From an uncultured Clostridia bacterium (lineage in GTDB: Bacteria; Bacillota; Clostridia; TANB77; CAG-508), in the NCBI GenBank assembly GCA_934162365.1, contig CAKPIK010000002.1, forward strand, positions 62,001 to 126,000: DNA of 64,000 bases, read 5' to 3'. Numbering within the stretch: position 1 is the stretch's first letter; every line of letters starts with the position of its first letter. Below the pieces are notes generated by a model. That model searched no databases and had not been told where the DNA came from. It saw nothing but the letters and a program-made list of their open reading frames with translations. Below, piece after piece: positions 27,730 to 36,076 of this stretch. The position numbers and the translations under genes were made by a program.

Positions 27730-28389
27730 ATGAGGTTTGATATATTAACACTTTTTCCAGAAATGTTTAAAACTTTAAACCAAAGCGTAATTGGAAAAGC
27801 AATAGAAAAAGAACTAATAAATATAAACATTATAAATATTAGAGATTTTTCTAAGGATAAACATAAAAAAGTTGATGATACTCCATATGGTGGTGGAGCT
27901 GGGATGGTAATTAAGCCAGATGTTGTATACGATGCATATAAGTCTGTTGAAGATAAAAATGCTAAAGTAATATATTTATCACCACAAGGAAAAACATTAA
28001 CACAGGAAAAAGTTAAAAGTTTAAGTAAAGAAAAACATATTATACTTTTATGTGGACATTACGAAGGCATAGATCAAAGAGTTTTAGAAAAGATAGTTGA
28101 TGAAGAAATATCAATAGGTGATTATGTTCTAACAGGAGGAGAACTTCCTGCAATGGTACTGATAGATGCAGTATCTAGGCATATAGATGGAGTTATTTCT
28201 AAAGAATCAACTGAAGAAGAAAGTTTTTCAGAGGGTTTACTAGAATATCCACAATATACTAGACCAGAAATCTTTTTGGGAGAAAAGGTGCCAGAAATAT
28301 TATTAAGTGGGCATCATGAAAAAATAAAAAAATGGAGAGAAGAAAAATCTCTTGAAATAACAAGGCAAAAACGCCCAGATTTGTTATAA
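27730..28389 (+). CDS. trmD: tRNA (guanine37-N1)-methyltransferase TrmD
   Basis: The 219-residue protein contains FDILTLFPEMF, DDTPYGGGAGMV, LLCGHYEGIDQRV, SIGDYVLTGGELPAM and the C-terminal SGHHEKIKKWR, all hallmarks of the knotted SPOUT enzyme TrmD. It methylates G37 in tRNAs reading CNN and similar codons to stop frameshifting. The length is slightly below the 240-250 of many homologues, with the C-terminal helix ending shortly after the conserved TRQKRPDLL. Start overlaps the end region of rimM. Confidence 0.96.
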   Translation: MRFDILTLFPEMFKTLNQSVIGKAIEKELININIINIRDFSKDKHKKVDDTPYGGGAGMVIKPDVVYDAYKSVEDKNAKVIYLSPQGKTLTQEKVKSLSKEKHIILLCGHYEGIDQRVLEKIVDEEISIGDYVLTGGELPAMVLIDAVSRHIDGVISKESTEEESFSEGLLEYPQYTRPEIFLGEKVPEILLSGHHEKIKKWREEKSLEITRQKRPDLL

Positions 28390-28414
28390 AAAATTTAAAA
28401 GAAGGGAGTAAATT

Positions 28415-28882
28415 ATGGACGTAATAAAATCAATCGAACATGAGCAATTAAAAAACAAAATACCAGTATTAACTGTTGGAAATACTGTAAAAGTTTATGT
28501 TAAAGTAAAAGAAGGAAATCGTGAAAGAATTCAAGTTTTCGAAGGAATAATCATTAAAAAACAAGGTGGAGGATTAAATGAAACATTTACTGTAAGAAAA
28601 ATATCTTATGGTGTTGGTGTTGAAAAAACATTTTTAATTCATTCACCAATGGTTGAAAAAGTTGAAGTAGTTAGAGTTGGTAAAGCAAGAAGAGCAAAAT
28701 TATACTACTTAAGAGACAGAGTTGGTAAAGCTTCTAAGACAAAAGAAAAATTAGGAGCAAGAATCGAAAATAAAGAAATTGTTTTAAAAGAAGAATTATC
28801 ACAAGAACCTGTAGCAGAAGAAACAGCTCCAGCTGTAGAAGAAGCTACAACAGAAGCTAATGAAACACCAAAAGCTGAATAA
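28415..28882 (+). CDS. rplS: 50S ribosomal protein L19 with acidic C-terminal extension
   Basis: Residues 1-115 are a typical L19 (IPVLTVGNTVKVYVKVKEGNRERIQVFEG, AKLYYLRDRVGKA). The last 40 residues (from about 116) are an Ala/Glu/Pro/Thr-rich tail (EEATTEANETPKAE at the end) not present in standard 115-residue L19. Similar tails are seen in some clostridial lineages; the role is unknown. It closes the operon before a strong terminator. Confidence 0.96.
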   Translation: MDVIKSIEHEQLKNKIPVLTVGNTVKVYVKVKEGNRERIQVFEGIIIKKQGGGLNETFTVRKISYGVGVEKTFLIHSPMVEKVEVVRVGKARRAKLYYLRDRVGKASKTKEKLGARIENKEIVLKEELSQEPVAEETAPAVEEATTEANETPKAE

Positions 28883-28901
28883 TAAATAAAATAATAAAAA
28901 T

Positions 28902-28930
28902 AAAAACCAGTTAAACTGGTTTTTATTTTT
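28902..28930. terminator. Bidirectional terminator of the rplS operon
   Basis: AAAAACCAGTT stem with its complement and T runs on both strands, between rplS (+) and the convergent transglutaminase-like gene (-). Confidence 0.88.
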
Positions 28931-30029
28931 TTAGATTTGTTGAATTTAAAGATGGAAGTTTAAACAATATTCCATTTTCTGAAATTTTTCCAGTAGCTTT
29001 ATGAGAAGAAAATGCAGAAGTACCCTTACAGAAATAATCATGTCTAATTGTCTTTATTTTATTACCTATAATAATAGGATCATCCCAGGTAACATCTACT
29101 CCATACCATTTTTCATTTATCATAACATAATTCCACATATGAGAATCTGTTTTATTTGAAGAGTTTGTTGCATTTCCACTAACTAAAATACAGTCAATAT
29201 TTATAGAATCTAAAATATATTTAAAGGCCTTTGCGTAGCCTTCACATACAACTTTATTATCCACTAATGCACCATAAATATTGTGAGAAGAATTAGAATT
29301 ATCATCATGATAATCAATTAATTCAACTAAGGTGTCATGAATTTGTAATATTTTATTATAATCACTACTTGTATTTCTAATAGAATCAATTATTTTGTTT
29401 CTGACATTCTCAACTTTGTAAATTGCCAAATTTACTTGTTCTTCATTTTCAAATTGATCATCTAAGTAATTAATATTATCCTTTGGAATAATTGAAACCA
29501 TATATGTTGTTTTTGAACCAATAGATATATGCTTTATAGATAAAGTTACTTTTGTTAAATCGATATAGAATAATTCTGGATGATCATAAAAGAAAGCATC
29601 TAAAGCACTTTGAAAATATTTATTTAATTGATATTGCCCTGCTGATCTATGGAGCAAATCATTAAATTGAGTTTTAAAATCTATGATGTAATTTTTCTTT
29701 TTTAAGTTATCAATATTATTTTCTAAAGCTAAATAAATAATTTTAGAATTATTATCTAATTGTTCATAATAATATTTTAAATTATTGGATTCATTATTTA
29801 AAGTATAATTAGATTCATTACTTAGTGAAGTAGAGTTAGAAGCAATATCTATTTTTGGAGCATTTGGAATACCCAACATGTCTTGACCGACTATTTTTAC
29901 ATATGATAATGTATTTTGTATAGAAATATCATTTTTAAAAGATATGAATAATGCGTAAATAAAAAGTATTAATAATATTATTAATAAAATTATTATTAAA
30001 TGAGCAATAAAATTAAAAAGTTTTTTCAT
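28923..30029 (-). CDS. Membrane-anchored transglutaminase-like protein
   Basis: The 368-residue protein has an N-terminal transmembrane anchor (residues 5-30), a Ser/Asn-rich linker, a helical region, and a C-terminal transglutaminase-like core. The core has VVCEGYAKAFKYIL (Cys near residue 260), DSHMWNYVMI (His near 297) and WYGVDVTWDDP (Asp near 310), giving an intact Cys-His-Asp triad. Bacterial members are usually extracytoplasmic peptidase-like or wall-associated enzymes; substrate unknown. The 28923 end overlaps the terminator T run. Confidence 0.85.
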   Translation of the reverse strand: MKKLFNFIAHLIIILLIILLILFIYALFISFKNDISIQNTLSYVKIVGQDMLGIPNAPKIDIASNSTSLSNESNYTLNNESNNLKYYYEQLDNNSKIIYLALENNIDNLKKKNYIIDFKTQFNDLLHRSAGQYQLNKYFQSALDAFFYDHPELFYIDLTKVTLSIKHISIGSKTTYMVSIIPKDNINYLDDQFENEEQVNLAIYKVENVRNKIIDSIRNTSSDYNKILQIHDTLVELIDYHDDNSNSSHNIYGALVDNKVVCEGYAKAFKYILDSINIDCILVSGNATNSSNKTDSHMWNYVMINEKWYGVDVTWDDPIIIGNKIKTIRHDYFCKGTSAFSSHKATGKISENGILFKLPSLNSTNLKK

Positions 30030-30100
30030 ATAATTTACCTCACTTAAAGATTATAACATAAAAAGAATTAAAGTAAAGAAAAATTTTTTTCGTTAAAGTT

Positions 30101-30129
30101 TTGAAAAAATATATTGCATAGTATATAAT
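30101..30129 (+). promoter_or_regulatory. Promoter of hpt
   Basis: TTGAAA (30101-30106), 17 bases, TATAAT (30124-30129). Confidence 0.65.
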
Positions 30130-30160
30130 AATAATGTATTAAGAGGAGGAGAATGAAAAG

Positions 30161-30685
30161 ATGTTAGAAAACGTGAAAACTTTAATTGGAAAAGAAAAAA
30201 TTAAACAAAGAATAGATGAAATAGCAAATCAAATATCAAAAGATTATAATGGCGAGGATATTACAATTATTTGTGTATTAAAAGGAGCTGCATATTTTGC
30301 ACTTGATTTATCTAAAAAAATTAAAAAAAGTGATGTAATAATGGATTTTGTTAAAGTTAGTAGTTATGGCAAAAATCAAAGAGAAACAACTGGGAATATT
30401 AACTTTAAACTTGATATAAGCGAAAACATTGAAGGAAAAAACGTAATTATAGTTGAGGATATAATAGATTCTGGTATAACATTAAACTATTTATACAATT
30501 ATTTAAAAGAAAAAAATCCTAAAACTTTGAAAATATGTGTGCTTTTAGATAAAAAAGAAAGAAGAGTTAAACCTATAAAAGTTGATTATACAGGATTTGA
30601 AATAGATAATAAATTTGTATTAGGATATGGGTTAGATTATGATGAAAAGTATAGAAATTTGGAATATATTGGAATTGTATTATAA
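30161..30685 (+). CDS. hpt: Hypoxanthine phosphoribosyltransferase
   Basis: The 174-residue protein contains the PRPP-binding motif VIIVEDIIDSGITL (about residues 92-105), DFVKVSSYG and the C-terminal FVLGYGLDYDEKYRN of bacterial HPRTs. It salvages hypoxanthine and guanine to IMP and GMP. ATG 30161 is correct because the earlier ATG at 30152 is out of frame and hits a stop after four codons. Monocistronic with its own promoter and terminator. Confidence 0.95.
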   Translation: MLENVKTLIGKEKIKQRIDEIANQISKDYNGEDITIICVLKGAAYFALDLSKKIKKSDVIMDFVKVSSYGKNQRETTGNINFKLDISENIEGKNVIIVEDIIDSGITLNYLYNYLKEKNPKTLKICVLLDKKERRVKPIKVDYTGFEIDNKFVLGYGLDYDEKYRNLEYIGIVL

Positions 30686-30731
30686 CGTATAATTATAATA
30701 GTTTTCAAGCGTGAATTTAGTTAGGAAAAAT

Positions 30732-30773
30732 AAAAAAAGAGGATTAAATTATTATAATTTTTTCTCTTTTTTT
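30732..30773 (+). terminator. Terminator of hpt
   Basis: AAAAAAAGAG pairs with CTCTTTTTTT around an A+T-rich inner stem. Confidence 0.65.
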
Positions 30774-30776
30774 GTA

Positions 30777-30829
30777 TAAAATAAAAGCTCACGAACAGTT
30801 GAGTCCGTAAGTTGATTTCAAATGGAGCG
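30777..30829. repeat. Diverged copy of the tRNA-Gly 3' end and terminator
   Basis: This 53-base stretch aligns without gaps to 33773-33825. It differs at about 10 positions, almost all transitions, and includes TGGAGCG (the CCA end, discriminator and first acceptor bases of tRNA-Gly on the - strand). No tRNA body follows. It looks like a relic of a second tRNA-Gly or the outer copy of an insertion at the tRNA 3' end. Confidence 0.65.
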
Positions 30830-30874
30830 ATTACGGAGCAGGTATGCGAAAAAAATATATATACCGTAATGCTC
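30826..30874. repeat. Long imperfect hairpin of unknown role
   Basis: GAGCGATTACGG pairs with CCGTAATGCTC and, further in, GGTAT with ATACC, around an A+T-rich loop. It sits exactly where the tRNA relic ends. No T run follows, so it is not an obvious terminator. Confidence 0.5.
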
Positions 30875-30960
30875 TTCTTATATAATTCGATTTATTTGAT
30901 TTTAATTTAACATAAGTTTTATATTTTTTCAATAGAAAATATAAAATTAGTATATAAACA

Positions 30961-30997
30961 ACAAAATGTACCATCCTTTTTGGATGATACATTTTGT
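30961..30997 (-). terminator. Hairpin after the Cys-rich micro-ORF
   Basis: ACAAAATGTA(C)CATCC pairs with GGATGATACATTTTGT. It is placed just 3' of the - strand ORF 31011-31160. Confidence 0.65.
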
Positions 30998-31010
30998 GTG
31001 TTGGCAAAGA

Positions 31011-31160
31011 TCACGGGAGAGGTCTTTTCAAAGACTTTTCAATGTGTTTCTGTCGGTCTTTTTCACAACCAGTAACATAACGCGTACCATCACAATACTG
31101 GATTTTTCTCCTTTCAGGATAATACCTTACAGGACAATCCTTCTTTTTGCAGACACACAT
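31011..31160 (-). CDS. Small Cys-rich protein (49 aa), possible zinc-binding
   Basis: ATG 31160 on the - strand begins MCVCKKKDCPVRYYPE and continues with a further YCDGT and TGCEKD before a basic tail ending RPLP. Five Cys in 30 residues suggest a small metal-binding protein. It overlaps the end of a 25-codon ORF (start MAKFTFLRFL) that has the AGGAGG sequence, so its translation could be coupled, or a short frameshift separates two parts of one gene. G+C is visibly higher than in neighbouring core genes. No family recognised. Confidence 0.4.
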   Translation of the reverse strand: MCVCKKKDCPVRYYPERRKIQYCDGTRYVTGCEKDRQKHIEKSLKRPLP

Positions 31161-31237
31161 TTTAAGTTACTTCCTAAAAACCGTAAAAATGTGAATTTTG
31201 CCATGCCATTTTCCTCCTTAACAAATTTGTTTTCGAG

Positions 31238-31585
31238 TTATATTGCTATCCATAAGTATATCAATAGTATAAATACCATAGGTATACCCATACCGATTGC
31301 CAAAGGTAATGCTATTGTCCTTACTGCTCCAGAAACTTTTTTACCTTCTCGTAATTCTGTTTTACCTTTTTGTATATCTGTTTCTATAGCTTCTGAAATT
31401 GTCACATTAGACATCTGCATAAATTTATACAGATTATAAAAAACAGTGGTTACAAAAAAAGTCATCGAAATTGCCATAGAATACAAGGTAATTAACGAAA
31501 GTGGAATACTTAATATAACTAATATACCACTTATTAACAGTACCTTTTCCCGTAGCAGTAGTTTTTTCCATTTTTCCTTTAACAT
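31238..31585 (-). CDS. Small membrane protein (115 aa), unknown function
   Basis: It has a perfect SD (AAGGAGGG) before the start and about three hydrophobic segments (residues 14-35, 36-52, 90-113). A charged stretch (SEAIETDIQKGKTELREGKK) lies between the second and third. There is no match to a family I know. It lies in the accessory island upstream of the Cys-rich micro-ORF on the same strand, so the two may be co-transcribed. Confidence 0.6.
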   Translation of the reverse strand: MLKEKWKKLLLREKVLLISGILVILSIPLSLITLYSMAISMTFFVTTVFYNLYKFMQMSNVTISEAIETDIQKGKTELREGKKVSGAVRTIALPLAIGMGIPMVFILLIYLWIAI

Positions 31586-31751
31586 TTTAAGCCCTCCTTA
31601 AAATAATTATTTTATAATAAATGTCTATATATCAACCTGTAAAACAGGATTACAAAGGAAATTGACATAAGAATTTTATCATATTTTATTGATTCTATCA
31701 AGTTTTTAAGGAATATCCAAAAAATATTTTATGATTGCTTGTGTCAATGGG

Positions 31752-31780
31752 TGTCAATGGGGACGGAGAAGCTTGACAAC
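31752..31780 (+). repeat. REP-like element, copy A
   Basis: This 29-base unit, TGTCAATGGGGACGGAG followed by AAGCTTGACAAC, has ends TGTCAA/TTGACA that are mutually inverted. It differs from copies B and C only in the four central bases. The ten bases before it partly duplicate its start (GTGTCAATGG twice). Confidence 0.85.
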
Positions 31781-31889
31781 ATAAAAAATGAAATGATAGA
31801 TAAATTTCGACAAAGATTTCAAAATAATATGGTATAATTTATATCATATTATTTTTTTCTATAAATTATTTATTTCTAAGGAGGCAAAT

Positions 31890-32567
31890 ATGCCTAGATT
31901 TCCAAGAAACTATATAAAAACAACAGCTTTTCATGTAATAACTCAAGGAATTAATAGAAGTTATATATTCGAAAATCCGGAGGATATAAAATATTATATA
32001 AAAGTAATGTATAAACTAAATGAACAATGTAAAATCAAAATAGTAGCGTACTGCATTATGAATAATCATGCACATATTTTAATAGAAACTGATAAAGTAA
32101 ATGATTTAAGTAAATATATGCAAAGACTTAATACAATATATGCAAAATATTATAATAAAAAATATTCCAGAGTAGGATATGTATTTAGAGATAGATATAA
32201 ATCAGAAGGGATTTATAGTGAAGAACACTTATATAATTGCATAAAATATATTTATGATAATCCAGTAAAAGCAGGAATATGTAAGCGACCAGAAGAGTAT
32301 CTATACTCAAATTATAGGAAAATAGATAAACAATTAAAAGAAAAATATGTATTCATGGATATTGATGAAGATAAGGCAGAATGCGAAAAGGTTATAGAAG
32401 AATTCTTAATAGAAAACAATATTATACTTGATGATTTAAAAAGAGATAAAAATAAATTAAAAGAACTTATAATAATTTTAAAAACAGAATATAATATTTC
32501 ATTAAGAAAAATATCAGAAAAACTTAGAATGGGAAGAGAAACAATAAGAAAAATATATCTTGAATAA
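31890..32567 (+). mobile_element. REP-associated tyrosine transposase (RAYT, Y1/HUH family)
   Basis: The 225-residue protein has the IS200-like Y1 fold: FHVITQGINRSYIF at the start, the metal-binding HUH motif in MNNHAHILIE (about residue 57-66), and the catalytic Tyr in KYIYDNPVKAG (about 130). The C-terminal 60 residues form a DnaA-like helix-turn-helix (SLRKISEKLRMGRETI). RAYTs bind and move REP palindromes. Copy B of the 29-bp repeat starts two bases after the stop codon and copy A lies 110 bases upstream in opposite orientation, so the gene sits inside an inverted REP pair. SD AAGGAGG precedes ATG 31890. Confidence 0.9.
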
Positions 32568-32568
32568 G

Positions 32569-32597
32569 GTTGTCAAAAAACTCCGTCCCCATTGACA
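32569..32597 (-). repeat. REP-like element, copy B (inverted)
   Basis: This is the exact reverse complement of copy C (33728-33756), beginning two bases after the RAYT stop codon. Confidence 0.9.
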
Positions 32598-32636
32598 GAA
32601 TTTATGTCAAAAACGAAAAAATTCAAGTTTACAGAA

Positions 32637-32687
32637 TTTGCAAAATGCAAGAAAATGTGGTACTATTAAAATAATGGCAATAGCCAT
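32637..32687 (+). promoter_or_regulatory. Promoter and palindrome before the lectin-like gene
   Basis: TTTGCA (32637-32642), 18 bases, TACTAT (32661-32666). ATGGC-AATA-GCCAT (32674-32687) then falls at the predicted start site and could be an operator or leader hairpin. Confidence 0.45.
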
Positions 32688-32729
32688 GTTGAAACCGTTA
32701 TAAAATTATCACTTAAGGAGGTATAAACT

Positions 32730-33635
32730 ATGAAACGGTATAAAAAATTTGTGCTTGAGGCAGAAAAGGGTATAACCTTTGAAGTCTCAGAGGGAACAAG
32801 TGGAGAGTTAATTATCAGAGCTCTGAACATTGCTACAGCCAATGTCTACTCTACAAACTATGTAAATCCTCCAATTCCAGAAGGATATAAGCATGTCTGT
32901 GGAGAATGGAACAATGGATTTGTAATTGAAAGATGTTCTGATGGAAGCCAGTTTGTATGGATTCCTGTTGGAAGTATCGACTCTAATGGAACACTTGATG
33001 GAGAACATTTTTCGGAGAAATTCGGCAGACGGAATTATATGAACAATGAATTTTCGGATGATGAATTCAATGAAGCTTTAAATGATGAACTGCTTGAACA
33101 ACTTGAAAGTGTTAAGAAATATGGGGGATTTTATATTTCTCGTTATAACATTTCCAAAAGTTCAGAAGGAAAACCACAGTCGGTAAAAGGCGTTATGCCG
33201 TGGGTAAACATCAATTTTGATGATGCCAAGAAGGTTGCATCCACTATCGAAGATAATGAAGCAGTTAAGAGTCATCTGACTTTTGGTGCAGAATATGATT
33301 CGGTATTGGAATGGTTTATCAAAACGGAAGTTAAAACTCTTGCTGAAATTGTAGAGGACTCTACTGAATGGGGCAACTATTGGAATACAGGGAATTCTCC
33401 GAAGAAAGTAGTTGAAACAGGAAGCAGAGAAGAATGGTGTGCTAATAACATCTACGACTTTGCAGGTAATGTAGATGAATGGACACAAGAACAGAACGAA
33501 AGTCCACGTCGTGTTATCCGTGGTGGCTATTACTTCAAAGTTGGATACGGTCAGCCTGTCGCCTATCGCAGATACAACTATCATGATGTCAGCTTTAACG
33601 GCACTGGTTTTCGTGCCACGCTTTATATTAAGTAG
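32730..33635 (+). CDS. Formylglycine-generating-enzyme-like (C-type-lectin fold) protein, no signal
   Basis: ATG 32730 with AAGGAGG upstream gives 301 residues. After a 65-residue N-terminal region comes the FGE-sulfatase-type domain: GSQFVWIPVGSID, KKYGGFYISRYNIS, YDFAGNVDEWTQE, RRVIRGGYYFK and the end GTGFRATLYIK. Active FGE cysteines are not evident, so a binding rather than enzymatic role is likely. Unlike the pilin paralogues it has no signal or membrane segment. Its codon use is more G+C-rich than the core genes. It is bracketed by REP copies B and C. Proteins of this kind are common targets of diversity-generating retroelements; that is not shown here. Confidence 0.8.
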   Translation: MKRYKKFVLEAEKGITFEVSEGTSGELIIRALNIATANVYSTNYVNPPIPEGYKHVCGEWNNGFVIERCSDGSQFVWIPVGSIDSNGTLDGEHFSEKFGRRNYMNNEFSDDEFNEALNDELLEQLESVKKYGGFYISRYNISKSSEGKPQSVKGVMPWVNINFDDAKKVASTIEDNEAVKSHLTFGAEYDSVLEWFIKTEVKTLAEIVEDSTEWGNYWNTGNSPKKVVETGSREEWCANNIYDFAGNVDEWTQEQNESPRRVIRGGYYFKVGYGQPVAYRRYNYHDVSFNGTGFRATLYIK

Positions 33636-33680
33636 CACTGACCACTGTAAAACTATCCTAATTTGTTTCCAGACACAGAT

Positions 33681-33728
33681 AGAAGGAGAGAACTTTGAAA
33701 TTTCAGAGTCTCTTCTTCTTTTTTTTTT
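33681..33728 (+). terminator. Terminator of the lectin-like gene
   Basis: An imperfect 19-bp stem (AGAAGGAGAGAACTTTGAAA with its partner) is followed by T9. REP copy C begins at the end of the T run. Confidence 0.7.
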
Positions 33729-33756
33729 GTCAATGGGGACGGAGTTTTTTGACAAC
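33728..33756 (+). repeat. REP-like element, copy C
   Basis: TGTCAATGGGGACGGAG followed by TTTTTTGACAAC; identical to copy B in inverted orientation. Confidence 0.9.
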
Positions 33757-33781
33757 CATTCAATTGACAATATAAAATAAA

Positions 33782-33809
33782 AACTTACGAATGATTAAGT
33801 TCGTAAGTT
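33782..33809 (-). terminator. Terminator of tRNA-Gly
   Basis: AACTTACGAA pairs with TTCGTAAGTT just 3' of the tRNA on the - strand, followed there by T5. Confidence 0.75.
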
Positions 33810-33818
33810 GGTTTTAAT

Positions 33819-33892
<74 letters not shown>

Positions 33893-33955
33893 AAGTTAAC
33901 AATATTATTTTACCACAAATATACACATAAGTCTATTATTTTAAAAATAAAGTTA

Positions 33956-33984
33956 TTGCAAAATATTGTTTGGTATGCTAGAAT
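33956..33984 (+). promoter_or_regulatory. Promoter of recG
   Basis: TTGCAA (33956-33961), 17 bases, TAGAAT (33979-33984). Confidence 0.55.
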
Positions 33985-34006
33985 AAACTTGTGTTAGGAG
34001 AAAATA

Positions 34007-36055
34007 ATGGATTTATTAGAAGATGTTAAGTTTGTTAAAGGAGTTGGACCTAATCGTGTTAAACTCTTAAATAAATTGAATATTTATACAGTTGAAGACT
34101 TAATTACATATTATCCAAGAGAATACGAAGATAGAAGTAAACCTAAAAATATTGCAGATACCGTGGATGGTGAAGAAGTTTTAATAGATGCAATAGTTAC
34201 TTCTAAAATAAGAGAGATTAGAACATACAAAAGAGGTATGACTATATATAAATTGTTAGTAAGAGATGAAACTGGAGCTTGTGAAATTACTTGGTATAAT
34301 CAGTCTTATTTAAAAAATGTATTCTCTGTAGGAAAAAGATACAAATTTTATGGAAGGATAAATAAAAAGATAGGAATAACAGAGATGCTGTCTCCTGTTT
34401 ATGACATAGATGGAAAAGACAATAATACTGGTAAAATTATACCTATTTATCCATTAACATATAGCCTTTCACAAAATACATTAAGAAAGATAATAGAAAA
34501 TGGATTAAATGCTTCAAAAGGAGAATTAGAAGAAACATTACCAGAATATATTCTTAAAGATAATAATTTAATTGGTTTAAAAGATGCAATTGAAACAATA
34601 CATTTTCCAAATACATTTGATGATTTTTCAAAAGCACGAAACAGATTGGCTTTTGAAGAATTACTAACTATGCAATTGCTTTTACTAAGTTTAAAAAACA
34701 AATATGAAAATGGAAAAGAAGGAATTAGCTTTAATAAAAATGTAAAGATGTCTGATGTTATAAATGACTTACCATTTAAGCTTACAAAAGCACAAACTAG
34801 AGTATTAGAAGAAATAGATAATGACATGGAATCTAGCAAAGCTATGAATAGATTATTACAAGGGGATGTTGGCTCTGGAAAAACAATAGTCTCAATTATT
34901 GCAGCATATAAAGCAGTGAAATCTGGCTACCAAATGGCAATGATGGCACCTACTTCAATACTTGCAACACAACACATGGCTAATTTTCAAAATGTTTTAT
35001 CCAAATATGGAATTAAATGTGAATTATTGTTAGGGAATACAACAAAAAAGAAAAAAGAAGATATATTACAAAGATTAAAAGATGGAGATATTGATGTTAT
35101 AATTGGAACACATTCTTTACTAGAAGAAAATGTTGTGTTTAAAAACCTCGGTCTAGTTGTAACAGACGAACAACATAGATTTGGCGTAAGGCAAAGAAGT
35201 ACAATTGCTTCCAAAGGAAAAAATCCAGATGTATTAGTTATGACAGCCACTCCAATACCAAGAACACTAGCCTTAATATTATATGGCGATTTGGATATAT
35301 CTATTATAGATGAATTACCACCAAATAGAAAAAAAATAGATACATTTGCAGTTAGAAAATCTATGGAAGATAGAGTAAATAACTTTATAAAAAAACAAAT
35401 AAATGAAGGAAGACAAGCATATATTGTATGTCCGCTTGTAGAAGAAAGCGAAGAAATAGAAGCAAAATCTGTAATGGAATTAGTTGAAAAATATAAAAAA
35501 GAAGTTTTCAAAGAATATAAAGTTGAATGTTTACATGGAAAAATGAAAGCAAAAGAAAAAGACGAAATAATGCAAAGATTTAAAGATGGAGAGATACAAA
35601 TACTAATTTCAACAACAGTTATAGAAGTTGGCGTTGATGTTCCAAATTCGAATATAATGGTTATAGAAAATGCAGAAAGATTTGGATTAGCTCAACTACA
35701 TCAATTAAGAGGTAGAGTCGGAAGAGGCGAATATAAATCATATTGTATACTAAAATATGAAGGAAATTCAGAAATAATAAGAAAACGTATGCAAGTAATG
35801 CAAGACACAAACGATGGATTTGTTATATCAGAAAAAGATTTAGAACTAAGAGGCTCAGGAGAGTTCTTTGGAACAAAGCAGCATGGCTTACCTGAATTTA
35901 AAATTGCAAATCTATTTGAAGACATGAAATTGTTAAAATTGGTACAAAATATATCTATTAAAATATTACAAGAAGACCCAATGTTAGAAGAGGAAAAAAA
36001 CAAAAGACTAAAGAAAATCATAAATGAAAAACTAAAAAATAGAATAGAAATATAG
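34007..36055 (+). CDS. recG: ATP-dependent DNA helicase RecG
   Basis: The 682-residue protein has an N-terminal wedge OB-fold (residues about 60-150) and two helicase domains. Walker A is GDVGSGKT (about 286-293), motif II is DEQHR (about 387), then TATPIPRTLAL, and motif VI is QLHQLRGRVGRG. It remodels stalled replication forks and Holliday junctions. Length is normal. It ends 21 bases before a small membrane gene that probably shares its transcript. Confidence 0.97.
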   Translation: MDLLEDVKFVKGVGPNRVKLLNKLNIYTVEDLITYYPREYEDRSKPKNIADTVDGEEVLIDAIVTSKIREIRTYKRGMTIYKLLVRDETGACEITWYNQSYLKNVFSVGKRYKFYGRINKKIGITEMLSPVYDIDGKDNNTGKIIPIYPLTYSLSQNTLRKIIENGLNASKGELEETLPEYILKDNNLIGLKDAIETIHFPNTFDDFSKARNRLAFEELLTMQLLLLSLKNKYENGKEGISFNKNVKMSDVINDLPFKLTKAQTRVLEEIDNDMESSKAMNRLLQGDVGSGKTIVSIIAAYKAVKSGYQMAMMAPTSILATQHMANFQNVLSKYGIKCELLLGNTTKKKKEDILQRLKDGDIDVIIGTHSLLEENVVFKNLGLVVTDEQHRFGVRQRSTIASKGKNPDVLVMTATPIPRTLALILYGDLDISIIDELPPNRKKIDTFAVRKSMEDRVNNFIKKQINEGRQAYIVCPLVEESEEIEAKSVMELVEKYKKEVFKEYKVECLHGKMKAKEKDEIMQRFKDGEIQILISTTVIEVGVDVPNSNIMVIENAERFGLAQLHQLRGRVGRGEYKSYCILKYEGNSEIIRKRMQVMQDTNDGFVISEKDLELRGSGEFFGTKQHGLPEFKIANLFEDMKLLKLVQNISIKILQEDPMLEEEKNKRLKKIINEKLKNRIEI

Positions 36056-36076
36056 CTGTTAGAAAGGAAATGAGAC

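Noticed and set aside
30966..31439. 157-codon + strand ORF in the island
   Set aside because: No SD; it crosses a hairpin and lies opposite two ORFs, one of which has a perfect SD.
33475..33780. + strand ORF in another frame of the lectin-like gene
   Set aside because: Overlaps a gene with clear domain, runs through terminator and REP copy C; no SD.
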